A DNA stretch of 64,000 bases from Sphingomonadales bacterium (GTDB lineage: Bacteria; Pseudomonadota; Alphaproteobacteria; Sphingomonadales; Sphingomonadaceae): the NCBI GenBank assembly GCA_027483465.1, contig JAIXUQ010000084.1, positions 1-64,000 of the forward strand, read 5' to 3'. Positions 42,079 to 51,368 of this stretch are shown piece by piece (within the stretch, counting starts at the first letter, position 1; each line of letters starts with the position of its first letter). The translations under genes and the position numbers were made by a program. A model generated the notes under the pieces. The model was not told the DNA's origin and ran no database searches. It saw only the letters and a list, made by a program, of their open reading frames with translations.

Positions 42079-42669
42079 TCAGCCGGCCGCGCCGGCGATC
42101 CACGGCCGCTCGGCGGCCAGCCGGGCCTCGTGGGTGGCAATGGCTTCGCCCATCCCCATGGTCAGGCCGATCTCGTCCAGGCCGTTCACCAGGCAATGCT
42201 TGCGGAACGGGTCCATGGCGAATTCGAACCGGTCCTGAAACGGCGTCGTCACCACCTGGTTTTCCAGGTCCACCGTGATCGGCTGGCCTTCGCGCGCCAC
42301 CGCCAGCAGCCGGTCAACCGCCTCTTGTGGCAGGGTCACCAGCAGCAGGCCGTTCTTGAAGGCATTGCCGGCAAAGATATCGGCAAAGCCCGGCGAGATC
42401 ACCACGCGGATGCCCAGATCGGCCAGCGCCCAGGGCGCATGCTCGCGGCTGGAGCCACAGCCGAAATTGTGCCCGGCGATCAGGATCGGCGCGCCGGCGT
42501 GGGCATCAAACACATTGTCCGGCGTTTCGCGCAGCGCGGCAAAGGCGCCCTTGCCCAGCCCGGCGCGGGTGATGGTTTTCAGATAGCGGGCCGGGATGAT
42601 CACATCGGTATCGATGTTGGCGGCGCCAAACGGGATGGCCTGGCCAGAAAGGGTGGTGAAGGCTTGCAT
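42079..42669 (-). CDS. leuD: 3-isopropylmalate dehydratase small subunit
   Basis: LeuD pairs with LeuC to isomerise 2- to 3-isopropylmalate. The 196-residue protein has the small-subunit hallmarks [35 protein letters not shown] and [21 protein letters not shown]. The start ATG 42669 gives MQAFTTLSG, the normal N-terminus. leuC is not adjacent and must be elsewhere. It is divergent from polA, with 77 bases between the starts. Confidence 0.95.
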   Translation of the reverse strand: MQAFTTLSGQAIPFGAANIDTDVIIPARYLKTITRAGLGKGAFAALRETPDNVFDAHAGAPILIAGHNFGCGSSREHAPWALADLGIRVVISPGFADIFAGNAFKNGLLLVTLPQEAVDRLLAVAREGQPITVDLENQVVTTPFQDRFEFAMDPFRKHCLVNGLDEIGLTMGMGEAIATHEARLAAERPWIAGAAG

Positions 42670-42746
42670 GGCCCAGCGCGATGCCACAGCCCGTTCCCGC
42701 CGGCAATCATGCTTTCGCGCTGCCGCCGGGGGGCCTACAAGGGCGC

Positions 42747-45503
42747 ATGGCCCAGCATCTCTATCTCGTCGATGGCAGCAGCTTCATCTTCCGCGCCTAT
42801 CACCGGCTGCCGCCGCTCACCGATCCCGAAGGCACGCCGGTGGGCGCGGTCTATGGCTTCACCGCCATGCTGTGGAAACTGATCGCCGAGCTCAACCGGG
42901 CCGAGGCGCCCACCCATCTGGCCGTGGTGCTCGATGCCGGCAGCCACACCTTCCGCAACGACATGTATGATCAATACAAGGCCAACCGGCCGCCGCCGCC
43001 CGAAGATCTGGTGCCGCAATTCCCGCTGATCCGCGATGCGGTGCGGGCCTTTTCGGTGCCCTGTTTCGAACAGGCCGGCGTTGAGGCCGACGATATCATC
43101 GCCAGCTACACCCAGGCCGCCCGCGCCGCCGGCATGCATGTCACCATCGTCAGTTCCGACAAGGATCTGATGCAGTTGGTCGCCCCCGGCGTGAACCTGC
43201 TCGACACGATGAAGAACCAGATCATCAACCGCGAGGAGGTGATCGAGAAGTTCGGCGTGCCGCCCGAAATGGTGGGCGAGGTGCTGGCGCTGATGGGCGA
43301 CACCGCCGACAATGTGCCCGGCGTGAAGGGCGTGGGGCCCAAGACGGCGGCCGAACTGATCATCGCCCATGGCAGCGTGGAAGGCGTGATCGCCAATATC
43401 GAAGCGATCAAGAAGCCCAAGCTGAAGGAAACGCTGGCCGCGTCGGTGGAGATGGCCCGCCTCTCCCGCGAACTGGTGCGCCTGAAGGACGATCTGCCGC
43501 TGCCCGCCCCGCTCGATGCCCTCACCCTGAAGGAGCCGCCGCACGAACCGCTGGCCGCCTTCCTGAAAAAGCACGGGTTCCGCGCCATGCTGGCCAAGCT
43601 GGGCAGCAGCGGCGCCAGCGGCCCGGCGCCCGACACGCACCGCCCCTCCACCGCCGCGGCGCCGGCCGATGATGCCCCCTTCACCCACGCCGATTATGAA
43701 TGCGTGACCGATATGGCCCGGCTCGATTGGTGGCTGGCCCAGTGCGCCGCCGCCGGCGCCTTTGCCATCGACACCGAAACCACCAGCACCGATCAGATGC
43801 GCGCTGATCTCGTTGGCATCAGCCTGGCCTATGCCCCCGGCAAGGCCTGCTATATCCCGCTTGCCCACGGCAGCGGCGACGGCATGTTCGCCGAGCGGCC
43901 GCCGCAGCTGGCCATGGCCGACGTGATCGCAAAGGTGAACCCGCTGCTCGCCGATCCGTCGCTGCTGAAAATCGGCCACAATCTCAAATATGATCTGATC
44001 GTGCTGCGGCGCCACGGCGTGCCTTGCCTCGCCCCTCATGACGACACCATGCTGCTCAGCTATGCGCTTGATGCCGGGCGCTGGAACCATGGCATGGATG
44101 ATCTGTCGTCCCGCCACCTGGGCCACACGCCGATTGCCTACAAGGATGTGGCCAAGGGGCTGAAGCGCTTTGCCGAAGTCGATCTGCGCCGCGCCACCGA
44201 TTATGCCGCCGAGGATGCCGATGTCACGCTGCGGCTGTGGCAGGGCTTCCGCCGCCGGCTGTGGCAGGAACAGGTGACGGCGATCCACGAGCAGGTGGAC
44301 CGGCCGCTGCTGCCGGTGATCGCGCAAATGGAAATGGCCGGCATCCGCGTGGACCGCAGCGAACTGGCGCGGCTGTCCGCCCTCTATGAAGCCGAAATCA
44401 CCCGGCTGGAGGGCGAAATCCATGATCTGGCTGGCGGGCCGTTCACCATCGGCAGCCCCAAGCAGCTGGGCGAAATATTGTTCGACAAGCTGGGATATAA
44501 AGGCGGCAAGAAGGGCAAGACCGGGGCGTGGACCACCGATGCCAGCGAACTGGAACGGCTGGCCGAGGAAGGCGCGCCGATCGCCCAGCGCGTGCTCGAC
44601 TGGCGCCAGCACAGCAAGCTGAAATCCACCTACACCGATGCGCTGCAGGCCCAGATCAACCCCGAGACCGACCGGGTCCACACCAATTTCCACCTCGCCG
44701 CCACCTCAACCGGGCGGCTCTCGTCCAACGATCCCAATCTGCAGAATATCCCGATCCGCACCGAACTGGGCCGCCGCATCCGCCACGCCTTTGTCGCCGC
44801 GCCCGGCAATGTGATCATGGCGGCCGATTACAACCAGATCGAACTGCGGCTGGTCGCCCACATCGCCGATGTGCCCGAACTGAAGGCGGTCTATGCCGCT
44901 GGCGAGGATGTCCACGCGCTCACCGCCCGCGAGGTGTTCGGGCATGTGGACCGGGACACGCGCGCGCGCGCCAAGACGATCAATTTCTCCATCATCTATG
45001 GCATTTCCGCCTTTGGCCTGGCCGCGCGGCTGGGCATCGATCGCGGCGAGGCCGCCCGCTATATCGAGCTGTATTTCAGCCGCTTCCCCGGCATCCGCAA
45101 TTACATGGCCGAAACCATCGCCTTCGCGAAGGAGGCCGGTTTCGTGACGACCTTGTTTGGCCGCAAGTGCCACGCGCCACTGATCACGTCGAAAAATCAG
45201 GGCGAGCGCCAGTTCGCCGAACGCGCCGTGGTCAACGCCCGCGTGCAAGGGACGGCGGCCGACATCATCAAGCGCGCCATGGTGCAGATGCCCGCCGCCC
45301 TGGCCGAAGCCGGCCTGTCCGGCACCAAGATGCTGCTGCAAGTCCACGACGAACTCGTGTTCGAAGTGCCGGAAGCCGAGGTGGAAGCGGCCAAGCCGGT
45401 GATCCGCGCCGTGATGGAAAACGCCCACCGCCCGCTGGTGGACCTGTCCGTGCCGCTGGGGGTGGAAATTGGCCAGGGCGTGTCATGGGGGGATGCGCAC
45501 TGA
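42747..45503 (+). CDS. polA: DNA polymerase I
   Basis: A 918-residue polymerase with three domains. The 5'-3' nuclease ([33 protein letters not shown], and [18 protein letters not shown]) covers about the first 300 residues. The 3'-5' exonuclease keeps its acidic motifs: FAIDTETTS (Asp342, Glu344), HNLKYD near 416 and the DYAAEDAD motif, so proofreading is probably active. The polymerase domain has [26 protein letters not shown] and [12 protein letters not shown]. It removes RNA primers and fills repair gaps. ATG 42747 gives the standard [10 protein letters not shown] start. Confidence 0.97.
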   Translation: MAQHLYLVDGSSFIFRAYHRLPPLTDPEGTPVGAVYGFTAMLWKLIAELNRAEAPTHLAVVLDAGSHTFRNDMYDQYKANRPPPPEDLVPQFPLIRDAVRAFSVPCFEQAGVEADDIIASYTQAARAAGMHVTIVSSDKDLMQLVAPGVNLLDTMKNQIINREEVIEKFGVPPEMVGEVLALMGDTADNVPGVKGVGPKTAAELIIAHGSVEGVIANIEAIKKPKLKETLAASVEMARLSRELVRLKDDLPLPAPLDALTLKEPPHEPLAAFLKKHGFRAMLAKLGSSGASGPAPDTHRPSTAAAPADDAPFTHADYECVTDMARLDWWLAQCAAAGAFAIDTETTSTDQMRADLVGISLAYAPGKACYIPLAHGSGDGMFAERPPQLAMADVIAKVNPLLADPSLLKIGHNLKYDLIVLRRHGVPCLAPHDDTMLLSYALDAGRWNHGMDDLSSRHLGHTPIAYKDVAKGLKRFAEVDLRRATDYAAEDADVTLRLWQGFRRRLWQEQVTAIHEQVDRPLLPVIAQMEMAGIRVDRSELARLSALYEAEITRLEGEIHDLAGGPFTIGSPKQLGEILFDKLGYKGGKKGKTGAWTTDASELERLAEEGAPIAQRVLDWRQHSKLKSTYTDALQAQINPETDRVHTNFHLAATSTGRLSSNDPNLQNIPIRTELGRRIRHAFVAAPGNVIMAADYNQIELRLVAHIADVPELKAVYAAGEDVHALTAREVFGHVDRDTRARAKTINFSIIYGISAFGLAARLGIDRGEAARYIELYFSRFPGIRNYMAETIAFAKEAGFVTTLFGRKCHAPLITSKNQGERQFAERAVVNARVQGTAADIIKRAMVQMPAALAEAGLSGTKMLLQVHDELVFEVPEAEVEAAKPVIRAVMENAHRPLVDLSVPLGVEIGQGVSWGDAH

Positions 45504-45553
45504 GTTTCGGGTCGCGATGATGCCTTGATTGGCAAACCACCCGCGCTGCCCTA

Positions 45554-45568
45554 TACCAATATTTGGTA
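45554..45568. promoter_or_regulatory. Palindromic operator-like site upstream of parD
   Basis: TACCAA-tat-TTGGTA is a 6-bp inverted repeat located 22 bases before the parD ATG in a short AT-rich stretch. ParD dimers usually bind such a site to repress their own operon. Confidence 0.55.
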
Positions 45569-45589
45569 CAGCACAGGCGGGGCCACTCC

Positions 45590-45841
45590 ATGTCCGCGAA
45601 AAACACCTCCGTGAGTCTGGGCGATCATATGCTGCGTTTTGCCCAGCAGCAGGTGGCGTCCGGCCGCTACAGCTCGACCAGTGAAGTCGTCCGCGCCGGG
45701 CTGCGGTTGCTGGAGGAACATGAGGCCCGGGTGCAGGCCCTACGGGACGCCCTGATCGCCGGCGAGAACAGCGGCGAATCAACCCCGTTCGATTTCGACG
45801 CGTTCATCGCGGCCAAGCGGACACGGCAGCCCGCGGCGTGA
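45590..45841 (+). CDS. parD: ParD-type antitoxin
   Basis: The 83-residue antitoxin starts MSAKNTSVSLGDHMLRFAQQQVASGRYSSTSEVVRAGLRLLEEHE, an intact ribbon-helix-helix ParD/CopG domain. A C-terminal tail with SGESTPFDFDAFI would cover the toxin. ATG 45590 is preferred over the longer track start because it gives the standard ParD N-terminus and lies just behind the operator-like palindrome. Its stop overlaps the parE start (GTGA). Confidence 0.9.
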   Translation: MSAKNTSVSLGDHMLRFAQQQVASGRYSSTSEVVRAGLRLLEEHEARVQALRDALIAGENSGESTPFDFDAFIAAKRTRQPAA

Positions 45842-46140
45842 CCCGGTACATCCTGTCCCCGCTGGCGCGGGCCGATCTGGATCAGATCTGGGAATATACG
45901 GCGCAGCACTGGGATGATGACCAGGCGGAAACCTATCTGCGCATGATCCAGGCAGGGATCGAGGCTGTGACGATCAATCCCAAACTCGGAAGGCCGTTCG
46001 ACGCGGTTCGCGCCGGGTATCGGCGACATCGTGCCGGCGCGCATCTCATCCTGTATCGCGAGACGCCAGACGCCATCGATATCGTGCGCATCCTGCACGA
46101 ACGGATGGATATTGGCGCGCACCTGCCCGATCTGAACTGA
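45838..46140 (+). CDS. parE: ParE/RelE-superfamily toxin
   Basis: The 100-residue toxin has YILSPLARADLDQIWEYTAQHW, GRPFDAVRAGYRRHRAGAHLILYR and IDIVRILHERMD, which fit ParE (DNA gyrase-targeting) rather than RelE, though the target cannot be proved from sequence. The gene begins at GTG overlapping the antitoxin stop. It uses some codons rare nearby (for example AGG for Arg and GGA for Gly), which fits acquisition by transfer. Confidence 0.88.
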   Translation: MTRYILSPLARADLDQIWEYTAQHWDDDQAETYLRMIQAGIEAVTINPKLGRPFDAVRAGYRRHRAGAHLILYRETPDAIDIVRILHERMDIGAHLPDLN

Positions 46141-46195
46141 AGCGGCCCACCTTGCGGACCCGCCGGTCAGGGCCGTCTGCGCCAATCGCCGTCGT

Positions 46196-47053
46196 TCACG
46201 AACCCGCCGCAAAACCCTTTGCCCGCAGCCAGTCCAGCATCGCCGCGTTCACCGGCCCCGGCGCTTCCTGCTGCACCCAGTGGGAGACTTGCGGGAAGCG
46301 CCGCAGCGTGAAATCCTGCACATGGGGGCCATAGCCCTCGGTCAGTTTCACATCGAGCGCCGTGTCCTCCTCCCCCCACAGCATCAGGGTCGGGACTTCA
46401 ATGGGCGCACTCGTCTCATCGAGGATGCCCAGATTGGCGCGGTAATAATTGATCATCGCGGTGAGCGCGCCGGGCGCCAGGGCGTTGTGGCGATAATGGT
46501 CCAGCACGTCGGGCGGGAAGGCGCTCTTGTCCACCGCCATGTTCCGGAAGGCATTGGCGATGCCCTCGGCCCGGCGCTGGCGCAGCAGAAATTCCGGCAG
46601 CCAGGGGATCTGGAAGAAGGCGACATACCAGCTTTTCAGCCGCTGCGGCCAGTAATGGCGGATCAGGTCGCGGAACACCGTGGGGTGCGGCACGTTCATG
46701 ATGATCAGGCCATCCAGCGGCACGGCGCGGCGCATCGCCACCACCCAGGCGATCACCGCGCCCCAATCATGCGCCACCAGCAGCCGGCGGCGGCCGCCAA
46801 GCGCATCAAACATGCCCACCACATCATCAACGAGATGATCGATGTGATAGGCCGCCTTCCCAACCGGCCGGCTCGATCCGCCATAGCCGCGCAAATCCGG
46901 CGCCACCGCCCGCCAGCCGGCATCGGCCAGCACCGGCAACTGGTGCCGCCAGGAAAAGCGCGATTCGGGAAAGCCGTGCAGGCAGAGCGCCACGTCATCG
47001 CCCTCGCCCGCCACATCGCAGGCGAAGTCCAGCCCGTTGGCGCGCAGCAGCAT
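46196..47053 (-). CDS. Alpha/beta hydrolase, epoxide hydrolase-like
   Basis: A 285-residue alpha/beta hydrolase. HGFPES is the HGxP oxyanion motif, VAHDWGAVIAW has Asp96 as nucleophile, LMLWGEEDTALD carries the acid and PQVSHWVQQEAP the His. An Asp nucleophile with HGxP is typical of epoxide hydrolases (EphA/EphB); haloalkane dehalogenase is less likely. The start ATG overlaps the stop of the upstream SMP-30 gene by one base (TGATG), so the two are co-translated. Confidence 0.86.
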   Translation of the reverse strand: MLLRANGLDFACDVAGEGDDVALCLHGFPESRFSWRHQLPVLADAGWRAVAPDLRGYGGSSRPVGKAAYHIDHLVDDVVGMFDALGGRRRLLVAHDWGAVIAWVVAMRRAVPLDGLIIMNVPHPTVFRDLIRHYWPQRLKSWYVAFFQIPWLPEFLLRQRRAEGIANAFRNMAVDKSAFPPDVLDHYRHNALAPGALTAMINYYRANLGILDETSAPIEVPTLMLWGEEDTALDVKLTEGYGPHVQDFTLRRFPQVSHWVQQEAPGPVNAAMLDWLRAKGFAAGS

Positions 47054-47979
47054 CAGGCGTTGAAATTCAGCTGCAAGCCCGGCCGCGGCCAGCGGCATCT
47101 GGCGAGCTTGCCGGTGGTGGACAGGCAAACCCAGGCATCCATCATGTCCGCCCCGCCAAAGCAGATGTTGGTGGTGAGGAGATCGGGGAAGGCGAAAAAT
47201 TCCTGGGCGCCGGTGGCCGGATCGATGCTCGTCACCCCGGCATTCTCGATCAGCGTGGCCTGCGCGATATTGCCGTTGGCCTCGATCGCCATCGAATCGA
47301 GATAGGTCTTGTTGGCCCAGGTGGTGACGAAGCGGCCGGGCACCGCCGGCAGCGGTTCCGGCGCCAGCACGCCGGGAGCCAGTATGTCAAAGGCCAGCAC
47401 CACGCGGCGGCTGGTGGAGGCGGCATACACCGTCTTGCCATCCGGGCTGAGGCCCACCCCGTTCAGATCGGGGCCATGGATCAGCCGGGTGATCTTCGAC
47501 CCATCGGGCAGGGCATAGAACAGCCCACCGGCATCGCTGTGATGATCGAAATGCTTGCCCAGATCGGTGAAATAGAAACCGCCATGGGCATCGAACACAA
47601 TGTCGTTGGGGCCCGACAGGCGGTGGCCGTCGCAACGGTCATACAGGCGGGTCACCGCGCCGGTGGCGATGTCGATCCGCTCGATGCGGCCGGTGCTATA
47701 ATCCTTCGCGGCATTGCCGGGCAGCAGGATGCCGTCCTGCTCATACCAGTCAAACCCGCCGTTGTTGCAGACATAGAGCGCACCATCCGGGCCGACGGCC
47801 ATGCCGTTGGGGCCGCCGCCGGGTTCCGCCACCGTCTCCTTGCGGCCATCGGGATGGATGCGGGTGATGCGGCCGGGGCGGATTTCCACCACCAGCACAC
47901 TGCCATCGGCCACCGCCACCGGGCCTTCGGGAAAGCCCAACCCCTCGGCCACGATCTCGTGTGGATGAAATCCGCTCAT
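47053..47979 (-). CDS. SMP-30/gluconolactonase family hydrolase
   Basis: A 308-residue six-bladed beta-propeller: GLGFPEGPVAVADG (Glu metal ligand), GGPNGMAVGPDGALYVCNNGG, GHRLSGPNDIVFDAHGGFYFTDLGK (Asn ligand) and DLNGVGLSPDGKTVYAAST (Asp ligand). Family members open lactones of sugars or hydrolyse organophosphates. ATG 47979 starts at MSGFHPHE. Coupling to an epoxide hydrolase suggests breakdown of a cyclic or oxygenated compound; the substrate is unknown. Confidence 0.85.
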   Translation of the reverse strand: MSGFHPHEIVAEGLGFPEGPVAVADGSVLVVEIRPGRITRIHPDGRKETVAEPGGGPNGMAVGPDGALYVCNNGGFDWYEQDGILLPGNAAKDYSTGRIERIDIATGAVTRLYDRCDGHRLSGPNDIVFDAHGGFYFTDLGKHFDHHSDAGGLFYALPDGSKITRLIHGPDLNGVGLSPDGKTVYAASTSRRVVLAFDILAPGVLAPEPLPAVPGRFVTTWANKTYLDSMAIEANGNIAQATLIENAGVTSIDPATGAQEFFAFPDLLTTNICFGGADMMDAWVCLSTTGKLARCRWPRPGLQLNFNA

Positions 47980-48087
47980 GCGTCCTGCCTCCCCTTTTGG
48001 TGCCATGGTGGCGGGTTGCGGGGCGGCTGGCAAATGGCGGGTTTTGGGAGGGGGGGCAGCCGCGGGATCAGGAAGGGAGAAGGAAGG

Positions 48088-48106
48088 GGCGCGGCAAAGC
48101 CGCGCC
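48088..48106. repeat. Short GC hairpin upstream of the SMP-30 gene
   Basis: GGCGCGGC-aaa-GCCGCGCC forms an 8-bp perfect stem with a 3-base loop. It lies 14 bases beyond the aceA terminator and about 110 bases before the SMP-30 start. The rest of 47980-48208 holds only this hairpin and the terminator. Confidence 0.45.
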
Positions 48107-48119
48107 GTCAGACGACACA

Positions 48120-48149
48120 AAAAAGGCGGCCTGTGGGGGCCGCCTTTTT
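48120..48149 (-). terminator. Bidirectional intrinsic terminator after aceA
   Basis: AAAAAGGCGGCC-tgtggg-GGCCGCCTTTTT is a perfect 12-bp stem including A and T runs on both sides, so it can terminate in both directions. Read from aceA it ends in a T-run 60 to 90 bases after the stop codon. It also insulates the SMP-30 operon. Confidence 0.9.
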
Positions 48150-48208
48150 CGGTCGCTGGCCGGGCTTGGTGCGAGTCCGGAAACAGCTTGCGCTGTTTCC
48201 GGCCGCCC

Positions 48209-49801
48209 TCAAGCCGCAAACTGGTTCATCGTGTTGTGCACGCCGCCAGCCTTCAGCGCCGCCTCCCCGGCAAAATATTCCTTGTGGTCATCGCCAATGT
48301 CGGAGCCCGACATGTTCTGGTGCTTCACGCAGGCGATGCCCTGGCGGATTTCGGCGCGCTGCACATTCTTGACATAGCCCAGCATGCCCTGGCTGCCGAA
48401 ATATTCCTTGGCCAGATTGTCGGTGGACAAGGCCGCGGTGTGATAGGTCGGCAGGGTGATCAGGTGGTGGAAGATGCCGGCGCGGGCCGCCGCATCGCGC
48501 TGGAAGGTGCGGATGCGCTCGTCGGCCTCGGCGGCCAGTTCGCTGCCGTCATAATCCACGCTCATCAGGCGGGCGCGGTCATAGGCGCTCACGTCGCGGC
48601 CGTCCCGGGCCCAGGCATCAAACACCTGCTGGCGGAAATTCAGCGTCCAGTTGAAGCTGGGCGAGTTGTTGTAAACCAGCTTGGCATTGGGGATCACGGC
48701 GCGGATGCGGTCAACCATGCCGGCGATCTGGCCGATGTGGGGCTTTTCGGTTTCGATCCACAGCAGGTCGGCGCCGTTCTGCAAGCTGTTGATGCAATCC
48801 AGCACCACCCGGTCCTCACCCGAACCGGCGCGGAACTGGAACAGGTTGGAGGGCAGCCGCTTGGGCCGCAGCAGCTTGCCGTTGCGGCTGATCACCACGT
48901 CGCCATTGCCCACCTGGGACACGTCGATCTCGTCGCAATCCAGATAGGAGTTGTACTGGTCACCAATGTCGCCGGGCTCGCGGCTGAAGGCGATCTGCTT
49001 GGTCAGGCCGGCGCCCAGCGAATCGGTGCGGGCGACGATGATGCCGTCCTCCACGCCCAGTTCCAGGAAGGCGTAACGGATGGCGCGGATCTTGGCCAAA
49101 AAGTCCTCGTGCGGCACCGTCACCTTGCCGTCCTGGTGGCCGCACTGCTTCTCGTCGCTCACCTGATTCTCGATCTGCAGCGCACAGGCGCCGGCCTCGA
49201 TCATCTTCTTGGCGAGCAGATAGGTCGCCTCGGCATTGCCAAAGCCGGCATCGATGTCGGCGATGATCGGCACCACGTGCGTCTGGAAATTGTCGATCTG
49301 GTTCTGGATCGATTGCGCCTTCACCGCATCCCCGGCGGCGCGGGCGGCATCCAGATCGCGGAACAGGCCGCCCAGTTCGCGGGCATCGGCCTGGCGCAGG
49401 AAGGTGTAAAGCTCCTCGATCAGCGCCGGCACGCTGGTCTTCTCGTGCATCGACTGGTCGGGAAGCGGGCCGAATTCGCTGCGCAGCGCCGCCACCATCC
49501 AGCCCGACAGATAGAGGTAACGCTTGTCGGTGGTGCCGAAATGCTTCTTGATCGAAATCAGCTTCTGCTGGCCGATGAAGCCATGCCAGCAACCCAGCGA
49601 CTGGGTGTATTGGCCGGGATCGGCATCATAGGCGGCCATGTCGCGGCGCATGATGGCGGCGGTGTATTTCGCGATGTCCAGCCCGGTCTTGAACCGGTTC
49701 TGCAGGCGCATGCGGGCCACGCTCTCGGCGCTGATCGATTCCCAGCCGGGCTTGCCGGTGATGGCCGCGGCGGCGGCGCCCACTTCGCTTTGATAGCTCA
49801 T
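48209..49801 (-). CDS. aceA: Isocitrate lyase
   Basis: Isocitrate lyase splits isocitrate to glyoxylate and succinate, the first glyoxylate-shunt step. The 530-residue enzyme is the long bacterial type, as in Pseudomonas PA2634. SLGCWHGFIGQQKL, PIIADIDAGFGNAEA, MIEAGACALQIENQVSDEKQCGH (active-site KQCGH, usually KKCGH) and DLLWIETEKP are as expected. AAGGACAGGAT precedes the ATG. It diverges from an ScfR/RamB-like regulator followed by malate synthase, placing the whole shunt and its control in one cluster. Confidence 0.95.
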   Translation of the reverse strand: MSYQSEVGAAAAAITGKPGWESISAESVARMRLQNRFKTGLDIAKYTAAIMRRDMAAYDADPGQYTQSLGCWHGFIGQQKLISIKKHFGTTDKRYLYLSGWMVAALRSEFGPLPDQSMHEKTSVPALIEELYTFLRQADARELGGLFRDLDAARAAGDAVKAQSIQNQIDNFQTHVVPIIADIDAGFGNAEATYLLAKKMIEAGACALQIENQVSDEKQCGHQDGKVTVPHEDFLAKIRAIRYAFLELGVEDGIIVARTDSLGAGLTKQIAFSREPGDIGDQYNSYLDCDEIDVSQVGNGDVVISRNGKLLRPKRLPSNLFQFRAGSGEDRVVLDCINSLQNGADLLWIETEKPHIGQIAGMVDRIRAVIPNAKLVYNNSPSFNWTLNFRQQVFDAWARDGRDVSAYDRARLMSVDYDGSELAAEADERIRTFQRDAAARAGIFHHLITLPTYHTAALSTDNLAKEYFGSQGMLGYVKNVQRAEIRQGIACVKHQNMSGSDIGDDHKEYFAGEAALKAGGVHNTMNQFAA

Positions 49802-49828
49802 ATCCTGTCCTTTTTGCGGCGGCTTCTC

Positions 49829-49950
49829 GTAAAACTTGTCAAACCCCTGCGCCTGGGCTACGGCCGGGTCAACCCGATTCAGTCAAAGAATCGTGTGTAA
49901 ATGTGCCGTTTTCGCCGCGAGATGATGTGACGTTGTAAAAATCTTGACAG
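49829..49950. promoter_or_regulatory. aceA/regulator intergenic region with a repeated GTAAAA..CTTG..CA motif
   Basis: GTAAAACTTGTCAAAC (49829-49844) and GTAAAAATCTTGACAG (49935-49950) are similar direct repeats flanking the 142-base region between divergent genes. GTCAA/GTCAAA recurs at least twice between them. The repeats could be binding sites of the adjacent ScfR/RamB-like protein. The second copy includes the probable TTG start of the regulator gene, which would favour autoregulation. Confidence 0.5.
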
Positions 49951-51368
49951 ATGCGCCCGCCTTCCCCGCCGATGCGCTGCCCGATCAATTGGGCAGCGGC
50001 CGCAAGATTTTCGCCGGCGCCCGCATCCGGCGCCTGCGCAACCAGCGCGGCCTCACCCAAACCCGCATGGCCGGCGATCTTGGCGTTTCCGTCAGTTATC
50101 TCAACCTGATCGAGCGCGATCAACGCCCGCTCTCGGCCAGCTTCCTGCTCAAGCTGGCGGAAAATTATGATCTGGATATCCGCAGCCTCACCGGCGGTGA
50201 CGATGGCGGGCTGATCGATGACTTGTCAAAACTCTTCACCGATCCGCGCCTGATCGGCATCGATGTGCCCAAATCCGAACTGCGCGAACTGGCCGCCCGG
50301 TCACCGGCCATCGCCCATGCCTTGCTGCGCCTGGCTGCCGCCACGCCGGCGGTGGCGCCCGAACCGCCGCCGCCGGGCCCGCTGGCCGCTGTCGCCGCCA
50401 TGCTGGATGCCGCCGGCAATTATTTCCACGGCCTCGACGAAGCCGCCGAGCGGCTGGCCGACGAGCTGCGCCTGTCCGGCCCCGATCTCAACGCCGCGGT
50501 GGTTGACCGGCTGCGCGCCCGCCATGCCATCGCCGTGCGCGCCCTGCCGCTGGAGGTGCTGCCCGCCCATTTGCGCCGCCTCGATCTCCACGCCCGCCAG
50601 CTGCAATTGTCGGAGTCGCTGGATGCCGCCAGCCGGGGCTTTGCCGCCGCTGTACAACTGGTGCTGATCGAGCTGAAGGCCGAGATTGCCGCCACCATCG
50701 CCGCGGCCGGCATCGCCGATCCGCTCGCCACCCGCGCCGCCACCGTGGCGCTGGCCAAATATGCCGCCGCCGCCACGCTGATGCCCTATGGCCGCTTCCT
50801 CAGCGCCTGCGAGGCCACCGGCTATGACGTGGAATTGCTCCAGGCCCGCTTCGGCCGCGGCCTTGAGCAGGTTGCCCACCGCCTCACCACCCTGCACCGC
50901 CCCGGCGCGCGCGGCGTGCCCTTCTTCTTCTGCCGGGTGGACCGCGCCGGCACCATCTCCAAACGCTTCGCCCCCGGCCCGTCGCCCTTGCCGCTCACCG
51001 GCGGCTGCGCGCTCTGGCATGTCTATCACGCCTTTGACCGGCCGGGCGAAATCCGCCGCCAATTGGTGGAGCTTGAGGATGGCCAGCGTTTCCTGACGCT
51101 GGCCCGCACCGTGCGCACCGCCGCCATGCCCTGGGGCAGCGACCGGCCCAGCTTTGCCATCGGCATCGGCTGTGCCGTCGCCCACGCCCCGGCGCTGCGC
51201 TGGAGCGCCGGCCTTGATCTCAACGGCCCCGCCGCACCCATCGGCCCCGGCTGCGCCGCCTGCCACCGCGCCACCTGCCGCCAGCGCGGCCTGCCACCCG
51301 CCAATGCCCATCTGGCGTTTGACGAGCGCCAGCGCGGCCTCACCCCGTTCCGCTTCACCGATGAATGA
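49944..51368 (+). CDS. ScfR/RamB-like XRE regulator with DUF955-type domain
   Basis: A 474-residue regulator: HTH (ARIRRLRNQRGLTQTRMAGDLGVSVSYLNLIERDQRPLSASFLLKLAENYDLDIRSLTG), a long linker, an ImmA/IrrE-like (DUF955) region, and a Cys-containing C-terminus GPGCAACHRATCRQRG. This layout fits short-chain fatty-acyl responsive regulators such as RamB of Corynebacterium, which controls glyoxylate genes. The gene sits between divergent aceA and downstream aceB. The only upstream start is TTG 49944, without a clear ribosome site; a later TTG at LGSGRK is the alternative. Confidence 0.85.
   Translation: MTDAPAFPADALPDQLGSGRKIFAGARIRRLRNQRGLTQTRMAGDLGVSVSYLNLIERDQRPLSASFLLKLAENYDLDIRSLTGGDDGGLIDDLSKLFTDPRLIGIDVPKSELRELAARSPAIAHALLRLAAATPAVAPEPPPPGPLAAVAAMLDAAGNYFHGLDEAAERLADELRLSGPDLNAAVVDRLRARHAIAVRALPLEVLPAHLRRLDLHARQLQLSESLDAASRGFAAAVQLVLIELKAEIAATIAAAGIADPLATRAATVALAKYAAAATLMPYGRFLSACEATGYDVELLQARFGRGLEQVAHRLTTLHRPGARGVPFFFCRVDRAGTISKRFAPGPSPLPLTGGCALWHVYHAFDRPGEIRRQLVELEDGQRFLTLARTVRTAAMPWGSDRPSFAIGIGCAVAHAPALRWSAGLDLNGPAAPIGPGCAACHRATCRQRGLPPANAHLAFDERQRGLTPFRFTDE

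Noticed and set aside
42735-44693. A 652-residue minus-strand ORF opposite polA
   Set aside because: It is antisense to conserved polA domains and has no recognisable motif; its His/Gln/Gly bias is that of a shadow.
49944-49949. TTGACA as a -35 promoter box
   Set aside because: No AT-rich -10 follows at 16-18 bases; the hexamer is better explained as part of the repeated motif and the probable TTG start codon.
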